41,044 nucleotides of DNA, taken from NCBI GenBank assembly GCA_947488815.1, contig CANLCC010000018.1, forward strand, positions 1-41,044, given 5' to 3'. The DNA is from CAIQIA01 sp945861105 (lineage in GTDB: Bacteria > Cyanobacteriota > Cyanobacteriia > PCC-6307 > Cyanobiaceae). Below are positions 34,627-41,044 of the stretch, piece after piece (position 1 is the stretch's first letter; each line of letters opens with the position of its first letter). A program made the position numbers and the translations under genes. The notes beneath the pieces were generated by a model, which worked only from the letters and a program-made list of their open reading frames with translations, did not search any database and had not been told where the DNA came from.

Positions 34627-35739
34627 TCAGTCCAGGTCGTCGAGGTAGTCGCGCACGCGGCTGCGGCGTTCCGGCAGCCGCAGCTTGTGCAAGGCCCGCG
34701 ACTCGATCTGCCGCACCCGTTCCCGCGACAGGTCAAGGCAGCGGCCGATTTCTGCAAGGGTCTGGGGTGTGTCGTCGTCGAGGCCGTAGCGCAGCCGGAT
34801 GACGCTGGCTTCGCGGCCGCTCAGTTCCCCCAGCAGCTCTTCCAGGTCGTCGTGCAGCTTCTCACGGGTGAGCCGCTGCTCCGGCGTGGGCAGCCCGTCC
34901 TCCAGCAGATCCCCCAGCTCGGTGTCCTGGTCCTGGCCCACCCGCGTGTCCAGCGACACCGACCGGGGCACCCTCATCAGCGTCTGCCGCACCACCTCCT
35001 CACTCAGGCCCAGCTCCTCGGCCAGGTCGTGCAGGGTGGCAGTGCGACCCAGGCGGCCGGCGATCTCGCGTTGGGCCTTCTTGATGCGGTTCAGCTTCTC
35101 GGTGACGTGCACCGGCAGGCGGATCGTGCGGCTCTGGGTGGCGATGGCGCGGGTGATGCCCTGGCGGATCCACCAGTAGGCGTAAGTGCTGAAGCGGAAG
35201 CCGCGGGTGGGGTCGTACTTCTCGACACCCCGCTCCAGGCCGAGGGTGCCCTCCTGCACCAGATCGAGCAGCTCCATGCCACGGTTCTGGTACTTCTTGG
35301 CTACCGCCACCACCAGCCGCAGGTTGGCCTGGATCATCCGTTCCTTGGCCCGTCGGCCCCGGTGCAGCTGCTGCTGCAGCTCGGCGGCCGTCACCCCGAG
35401 TCTGTCGGCCCAGGCGGCGGTGCCCTGCTGCAGGGTCTGGCGCAGGTCGGCCAGGTCGAGCTCAGCGGCGCTGGCCCACTGCCCCTGGCTTGGCTGATGG
35501 CCCAGGCGGCTGGTCTCCCGCAGCCTCACCTCCTCGAGGGCTTCAAGCCGGCCGATGGCCCCGTCCTCCCGGGCCAGCCGCTGCCGCTCCTGCAGCAGCG
35601 TCTCACGCCGTTGCACCAGCCGGGCCAAGGTCAGCTCCTCCTCGTGGGTGAGCAGATCGACGCGGCCGATGTCCTGCAGGTACAGGCGCACCAGGTCAGC
35701 CGAAGGGCGGCGCTGCGATGGGGCCGGCGGCTGGGACAA
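34627..35739 (-). CDS. Group 2 sigma-70 family RNA polymerase sigma factor
   Basis: A 370-residue sigma factor. Region 1.2 is DLVRLYLQDIGRVDLLTHEEE (15-35), region 2 is MIQANLRLVVAVAKKYQNRGMELLDLVQEG with RGFRFSTYAYWWIRQGITRAI, region 3 is VTEKLNRIKKAQREIAGRLGR and region 4.2 is TLAEIGRCLDLSRERVRQIE. It lacks the long 1.1 region of a primary RpoD, so it fits the non-essential group 2 factors of cyanobacteria. The open frame contains no ATG before region 1.2; TTG at 35739 is the likely start, after an in-frame TGA 24 bases upstream. aspS lies upstream on the same strand, 93 bases away. Confidence 0.92.
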   Translation of the reverse strand: MSQPPAPSQRRPSADLVRLYLQDIGRVDLLTHEEELTLARLVQRRETLLQERQRLAREDGAIGRLEALEEVRLRETSRLGHQPSQGQWASAAELDLADLRQTLQQGTAAWADRLGVTAAELQQQLHRGRRAKERMIQANLRLVVAVAKKYQNRGMELLDLVQEGTLGLERGVEKYDPTRGFRFSTYAYWWIRQGITRAIATQSRTIRLPVHVTEKLNRIKKAQREIAGRLGRTATLHDLAEELGLSEEVVRQTLMRVPRSVSLDTRVGQDQDTELGDLLEDGLPTPEQRLTREKLHDDLEELLGELSGREASVIRLRYGLDDDTPQTLAEIGRCLDLSRERVRQIESRALHKLRLPERRSRVRDYLDDLD

Positions 35740-35832
35740 CGACGGAAGGATGGACCAGTCTCAGCCTGGACTCCGGCGGCAGATGGCGGGTCAATTGTCT
35801 GGTTGTCTTCGCTATCGCCCGCCTGGTCTGCG

Positions 35833-37668
<1,836 letters not shown>

Positions 37669-37760
37669 GGTGAACCGCATCTGAATGGCGGATTTTCCCA
37701 TGGCGCCCCCTGGGCCCCGCGGCCACCGACGATGGAGGCCCTGGCCTCTTCTGATCTGCG

Positions 37761-38501
37761 ATGAACCGTCGGCCGCTGCTGCTGGGTGCCGCCATGGCCT
37801 GCGTCGGCGGCGTTGCGGCCCTGGGGGCCCCCCGTTCGGCGCAGGCCGACGCCGGGCCTGAAGCGGCCGATCTGCAGGCCCGTCTGCAGGTGTGCACCCC
37901 GGCGGATGCCCTGGGCCGTCTGCAGCAGGGCAATGACCGATTCGTGCAGGCCTGGGGGGCCGCCCGGGCCGCCGATGACCCCGGCCGCCGCATGCAGGTG
38001 CTGGCCAGCCTCTGGCAGAACAACTGCCAGATCGATCCGCTGGCGCTGGCCGATGGTCAGAAGCCCTTCGCGGCGGTGCTGTCGTGCGCTGATTCTCGGG
38101 TCGATCCCGGCTGGCTGTTCGCCTGTGGCGCCGGGGAACTGTTTCAGGTGCGCAGCGCCGGCAACACCGCCTTCGCCGAAGCGGTGGCCTCCCTTGAATA
38201 TGCGGTGGGGCTGCTGGCCACGCCGCTGATCCTGGTGCTGGGCCACAGCGGCTGTGGCGCGGTGCAGGCAGCCCTGGGGCACGAACCGCTCACGCCCCTG
38301 CTCGAAGACCTGGTGGCACCCATCCGCGCTGGCCTGCGGCCCGGTGACGATCTCACCCAGGCCGTGCAGGCCAACGTGCGACGGGTCGTCGGTGACCTTG
38401 GGCGCCGCAGTGAGCTGATCCGGCTGGCCGTGGCCGGCGGCCGCCTGCAGGTCGTGGGGGCCTATGCCGACATCGCCAGCGGCCGGGTCACCCTGCTCTG
38501 A
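37761..38501 (+). CDS. Periplasmic beta-type carbonic anhydrase with Tat-like signal
   Basis: A 246-residue zinc enzyme interconverting CO2 and bicarbonate. The N-terminus MNRRPLLLGAAMACVGGVAALG has a twin-Arg/hydrophobic signal with a likely cleavage after AQA (residue 29), placing the enzyme outside the cytoplasm. Zinc and catalytic residues are C109, D111 and R113 (CADSR), with H162 and C165 (GHSGCGAV). It is not a carboxysomal enzyme by this location; a role in inorganic carbon supply at the cell envelope is inferred. It diverges from aspS and converges on gcvT, 10 bases away. Confidence 0.92.
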   Translation: MNRRPLLLGAAMACVGGVAALGAPRSAQADAGPEAADLQARLQVCTPADALGRLQQGNDRFVQAWGAARAADDPGRRMQVLASLWQNNCQIDPLALADGQKPFAAVLSCADSRVDPGWLFACGAGELFQVRSAGNTAFAEAVASLEYAVGLLATPLILVLGHSGCGAVQAALGHEPLTPLLEDLVAPIRAGLRPGDDLTQAVQANVRRVVGDLGRRSELIRLAVAGGRLQVVGAYADIASGRVTLL

Positions 38502-38511
38502 GGCGATCGCC

Positions 38512-39600
38512 TCAGGTGCGGCGGTAGAAGGGACGCCGCACCACGGTCGCCTCTTCGTGGCGGCCCCGGATCTCGACCGCCACGGTGCTGCCGAGGCGGG
38601 CCAGGGCGGTGGGCACGTAGGCCAGGGCGATGGGGCGTTCGAGGGTGGGGGACCAGCCACCACTGGTGACCTCGCCCACCACTGCACCGTCGTGCAGCAC
38701 CGGATAGCCGTGGCGGGCGATGGCGCGGCCCTGCAGCTGCAGCCCCACCAGCCGGCGGCCCACGCCGTCGGCGGTCTGCTGCTCGAGGGCTTCGCGGCCG
38801 ATGAAGTCGTGGGGCATCTCGAGGTGCACCAGCCAGCCCAGGCTGGCCTCAAGGGGGCTGGTGGCGGCATCCATGTCGCTGCCGTACAGGTGCATCGCCG
38901 CATCCAGCCGCAGGCTGTCGCGGGCCCCCAGGCCGCAGGGGGCGACCCCTTCGGCCAGCAGCCGCTGCCAGAGGGCCACACCGGCCTCGCGGCTCAGCAG
39001 CAGTTCGAAGCCGTCTTCGCCCGTGTAGCCGGTGCGGGCTGCGAACACCGCAGCCCCATCGATGTGCAGGTCGCGATGGCCGAAGCGCGGCAGGCCCGCC
39101 AGGCTCTCGCCGCAGAGGCGCTCGAGCAGGGCCGGGGCCTCGGGACCCTGCAGGGCCAGCAGCACCCCGTCGCCTTTGATGTCAGCGATGGCGATGCCCT
39201 GGGGTTCGAGCTGTTGACGCAGCCAGGCGGTGTCGGTGTCGGCGCAGGCGGCGTTGATCACGGTCACCACTTCGGCGCTGCCGTCGACCACCCCGCGGTC
39301 GTAGATGATCAGGTCATCGCGGATGCCACCGGCCTCGTTGAGCAGCACCGTGTACTGGGCTTCGCCGGGCCCGATGCGCTGCAGATCACTGGGCACCAGC
39401 GACTGCAGGGCTCCCTTGACGTCATCCCCCCGCAGGCGCAGCACCCCCATGTGGGAGATGTCGAACATCCCCACCCGTTCGCGCACGGCCCGATGTTCGG
39501 CGATCACGCCGGCGAACTGCACCGGCATTTCCCAGCCGGCGAAGGGGACGAGACGGCCGCCGGCCTCGCGGCAGGCCTCATGCAGGGGAGTGCGACGCAC
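38512..39600 (-). CDS. gcvT: Aminomethyltransferase, glycine cleavage T protein
   Basis: Tetrahydrofolate-dependent T protein of the glycine cleavage system, central to photorespiratory glycine use; 362 residues. RTPLHEACREAGGRLVPFAGWEMPVQF opens the protein, FDISHMGVLRLRGDD (46-60) and ARTGYTGEDGFELLL hold the folate-site motifs, and GLGARDSLRLDAAMHLYG has the conserved Arg/Asp. The start is GTG at 39600. A TAGGAT -10 candidate (39622-39627, minus strand) lies about 21 bases upstream and touches a perfect 19-bp tandem repeat. No glycine riboswitch was recognised. Confidence 0.96.
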   Translation of the reverse strand: MRRTPLHEACREAGGRLVPFAGWEMPVQFAGVIAEHRAVRERVGMFDISHMGVLRLRGDDVKGALQSLVPSDLQRIGPGEAQYTVLLNEAGGIRDDLIIYDRGVVDGSAEVVTVINAACADTDTAWLRQQLEPQGIAIADIKGDGVLLALQGPEAPALLERLCGESLAGLPRFGHRDLHIDGAAVFAARTGYTGEDGFELLLSREAGVALWQRLLAEGVAPCGLGARDSLRLDAAMHLYGSDMDAATSPLEASLGWLVHLEMPHDFIGREALEQQTADGVGRRLVGLQLQGRAIARHGYPVLHDGAVVGEVTSGGWSPTLERPIALAYVPTALARLGSTVAVEIRGRHEEATVVRRPFYRRT

Positions 39601-39627
39601 GGGGGGACGGCAGGTCGCGGGATCCTA

Positions 39628-39665
39628 TGGAGATTCGGAACAGAACTGGAGATTCGGAACAGAAC
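39628..39665. repeat. Two tandem perfect 19-bp direct repeats, likely operator
   Basis: TGGAGATTCGGAACAGAAC occurs twice in direct succession with no mismatch (39628-39646 and 39647-39665), and GATTCGG recurs at 39693-39699. The array sits upstream of gcvT, directly adjoining a possible -10 hexamer (TAGGAT on the minus strand). A unit length near two helical turns suits tandem binding of a regulator on one DNA face. The protein is unknown. Confidence 0.75.
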
Positions 39666-39709
39666 GGGTAGGGAATCGATCGAGAACCTGCTGATTCGGT
39701 CCCCCACCC

Positions 39710-39738
39710 TTGGCCTTACGGATGGGGCTCCCTACGTT
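39710..39738 (+). promoter_or_regulatory. Possible sigma-70 promoter for the Cys-rich small gene
   Basis: TTGGCC at 39710-39715 and TACGTT at 39733-39738 are 17 bases apart and precede the ATG at 39763 by 25 bases. The -35 matches consensus at four positions and the -10 at three, so this is weak by itself but correctly placed. Confidence 0.35.
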
Positions 39739-39762
39739 GGGCGCCACCCCCCGGCCTCCGCC

Positions 39763-40002
39763 ATGGCCCCGCGACCCAGCTGTCGCTCCTGCCGCCACTG
39801 CCAGCCCGCCGGTTCCCTCGCCTGGTGTCGGCTGCGGCGGCTGGCGCTGCATCCCGAACTCACCGCTGATCTCAGCTGCCATCACTGGACGGCCAGTGCT
39901 CCGCGGCTGCCACAGCTGCCCGATGGTGGTGCCGGTGCCGCCGGCGACCCCCCTGAAGGATCGCAGCTGCCGCTCATGGGGCTGGGGCTGCCGCGAGGCT
40001 GA
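39763..40002 (+). CDS. Small Cys-rich hypothetical protein
   Basis: A 79-residue protein. Five Cys fall in its first half (CRSCRHC at 7-13, then WCRLRRLALHPEL and LSCHHWT), with two His after the last, consistent with a small zinc- or metal-binding fold. The second half is Gly/Pro/Leu-rich and looks disordered. The WCRLRxLAxHPEL...CHHWT pattern seems familiar from picocyanobacterial small conserved proteins, but this is from memory. It has a plausible promoter and a 29-base 3' overlap with convergent speB. Function is unknown. Confidence 0.6.
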   Translation: MAPRPSCRSCRHCQPAGSLAWCRLRRLALHPELTADLSCHHWTASAPRLPQLPDGGAGAAGDPPEGSQLPLMGLGLPRG

Positions 40003-40864
40003 GGATCAGGCTGCGCACCACCTTGGCGGCCAGCACGCTGCTCACGTCACTGGGATCCAGGGCGGGGGCCAGTTCCACCACGTCGGCGGCCACCAGCCGC
40101 TGCCCCTGCAGGGCGGCCACCACCCCCGCGAAGTCGGCCCAGCAGAACCCACCCGGTTCGGGGGTGCCGGTGCCGGGCAGCACCGCAGGATCGAACCAGT
40201 CGAGGTCGACCGTCAGGTAGATGGGGCGGCCGCGGAGGGCGTCGAGGGCCGCCGGCAGCTGGGCCAGCTGCAGCAGCCGTTGCTCCTGCCGCAGCTCTGC
40301 GAATTCCTCCCGGGTGCCACTGCGGATGTCGAGCTGCAGCAGGGTGCCGCTGGGCAGCACCTCCAGGCAGCGACGCATGGCGCAGGCGTGGCTGTGGCGG
40401 CTGCCCAGCCAGCTGTCGCGCAGGTCGGCATGGGCATCGAGCTGCAGCAGCACCAGGTCGGGATGGCGGGCCGCCACCGCCGCCACGGCGCCGCTGCTGA
40501 TCGAGTGTTCACCGCCCAGCATCAACGGGCGCAGGTTCTGGTCGAGCACCGCCTCGGTGGCCCGACGCACGGCCTCGACCACGGGTTCGGGGGCGCCGTG
40601 GGGGCAGTCGACCGCCCCCAGGTCGGCGTAGGCCACGTCGGCCAGGTCGCGGTCGAGCTGTGGGTCGTAGGTCTCCAGCCCTTCGCTCACCGCCCGGATG
40701 GCGGCCGGCCCGAAGCGGGTGCCGGGCCTGAAGGATGTGGTGCCGTCGTAGGCGACACCGAACAGGGCGACGCTGCAGCCGGCCGGGTCGCGGCGGGCGC
40801 CCATGAACACGCCGCCGTCATCGAGGAAACCGCCGTGCGGGCCCATCGGGCTGTTCGATGTCAT
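39974..40864 (-). CDS. speB: Agmatinase/arginase family ureohydrolase
   Basis: A 296-residue dimanganese hydrolase, read as agmatinase giving putrescine and urea. Metal ligands: H120 (GGEHS), D143, H145 and D147 (LDAHADLRD), and D220 and D222 (TVDLDWFDP). SFRPGTRFGPAAIRAVSEGLETYD is typical of the agmatinase branch. It follows speE after 3 bases, which supports a polyamine operon and the agmatinase call over arginase. Urea released could feed the urease encoded in this window. Confidence 0.9.
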   Translation of the reverse strand: MTSNSPMGPHGGFLDDGGVFMGARRDPAGCSVALFGVAYDGTTSFRPGTRFGPAAIRAVSEGLETYDPQLDRDLADVAYADLGAVDCPHGAPEPVVEAVRRATEAVLDQNLRPLMLGGEHSISSGAVAAVAARHPDLVLLQLDAHADLRDSWLGSRHSHACAMRRCLEVLPSGTLLQLDIRSGTREEFAELRQEQRLLQLAQLPAALDALRGRPIYLTVDLDWFDPAVLPGTGTPEPGGFCWADFAGVVAALQGQRLVAADVVELAPALDPSDVSSVLAAKVVRSLILSLAAAPAP

Positions 40865-40867
40865 CGG

Positions 40868-41044
40868 TCAGTCCTCCAGGGCCCGTTCGATGGCCGCCGG
40901 CACCGCCTCGAAGCCGCCGTGCTGCCAGCGGGGACTCCAGATGTCGCAACCGGCCGCGACGGCTGCGGCCCGTTCCGGGCGGGGCTGGCGGTAACGGGGG
41001 CCGTCGGTGGCGGCAAACGTCCAGCTCCACCAGCCGCTGGGATA
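40868..41044 (-). CDS. speE: Spermidine synthase, C-terminal fragment cut by window edge
   Basis: Only the last 58 codons are in the window; the frame is open to the right edge. The visible part begins YPSGWWSWTFAA and ends CDIWSPRWQHGGFEAVPAAIERAL, which match the C-terminus of spermidine synthase (YPSGxWSFTxAS and the helix after it). The enzyme would transfer an aminopropyl group from decarboxylated SAM to putrescine, the product of the adjacent speB pathway. Confidence 0.8.
   Translation of the reverse strand, partial: YPSGWWSWTFAATDGPRYRQPRPERAAAVAAGCDIWSPRWQHGGFEAVPAAIERALED

Noticed and set aside
39601..39762. A glycine riboswitch upstream of gcvT
   Set aside because: The minus-strand leader is too short from the likely start site and lacks the conserved riboswitch core; only the tandem repeat is clear.

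Overview
The window reads as chromosome of a GC-rich unicellular picocyanobacterium of the Cyanobium/Synechococcus type. This is inferred from gene content, not from a marker gene. The supporting items are a ferredoxin-type nitrite reductase with its siroheme genes, a complete urea transporter operon behind an NtcA-type promoter, a DUF1830 protein (a cyanobacterial family), a group 2 sigma-70 factor and very tight gene packing. I saw no rRNA, tRNA, CRISPR array, insertion sequence or phage gene.

Layout. 1-3466: nitrite reductase (5' cut by the window edge), a HEAT-like/CbiX-like fusion, and cobA, a nitrite/siroheme operon. 3441-4439: degenerate class III nucleotide cyclase, preceded by a leader with a minus-strand terminator hairpin. 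4755-8490: cupin-like protein, then a minus-strand operon of circularly permuted ATP-grasp, alpha-E and transglutaminase-like proteins. 8644-9049: two small convergent genes, one with a DUF723-like zinc motif. 9054-19032: urease genes in four blocks (ureABC; ureD; ureEF; ureG), separated by an AEC-family permease, a thioredoxin-like protein, a fatty acid desaturase, a photolyase-like protein with apparently permuted domains, and a TauE-type permease. 19064-24365: NtcA-type promoter and urtABCDE, with an intrinsic terminator between urtA and urtB. 24398-27667: DUF1830 protein and the queC-pabB-pabC operon. 27764-30317: an ecotin-type protease inhibitor facing a large RTX-repeat protein. 30426-32867: pyrG-queE. 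32971-34547: questin-oxidase-like protein and Dps. 34627-37668: sigma factor and aspS. 37761-39600: periplasmic beta-carbonic anhydrase and gcvT. 39763-41044: a Cys-rich small protein, speB and the end of speE.

How it works together. Much of the first 24 kb is nitrogen acquisition: nitrite is reduced to ammonium by a siroheme enzyme whose cofactor genes are translationally coupled to it, and urea is imported by UrtABCDE and hydrolysed by nickel urease matured by UreDEFG. The second half is housekeeping (folate, queuosine, CTP, Asp-tRNA, glycine cleavage, polyamines) with accessory genes between.

The most notable items are the apparently circularly permuted photolyase overlapping ureD, the HEAT/CbiX fusion between nirA and cobA, the DUF723-like protein at the end of ureABC, the Arg-P1 ecotin beside an RTX protein, and a perfect 19-bp tandem repeat touching the putative gcvT -10 element. 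All family calls rest on reading motifs by eye; no database search was made.
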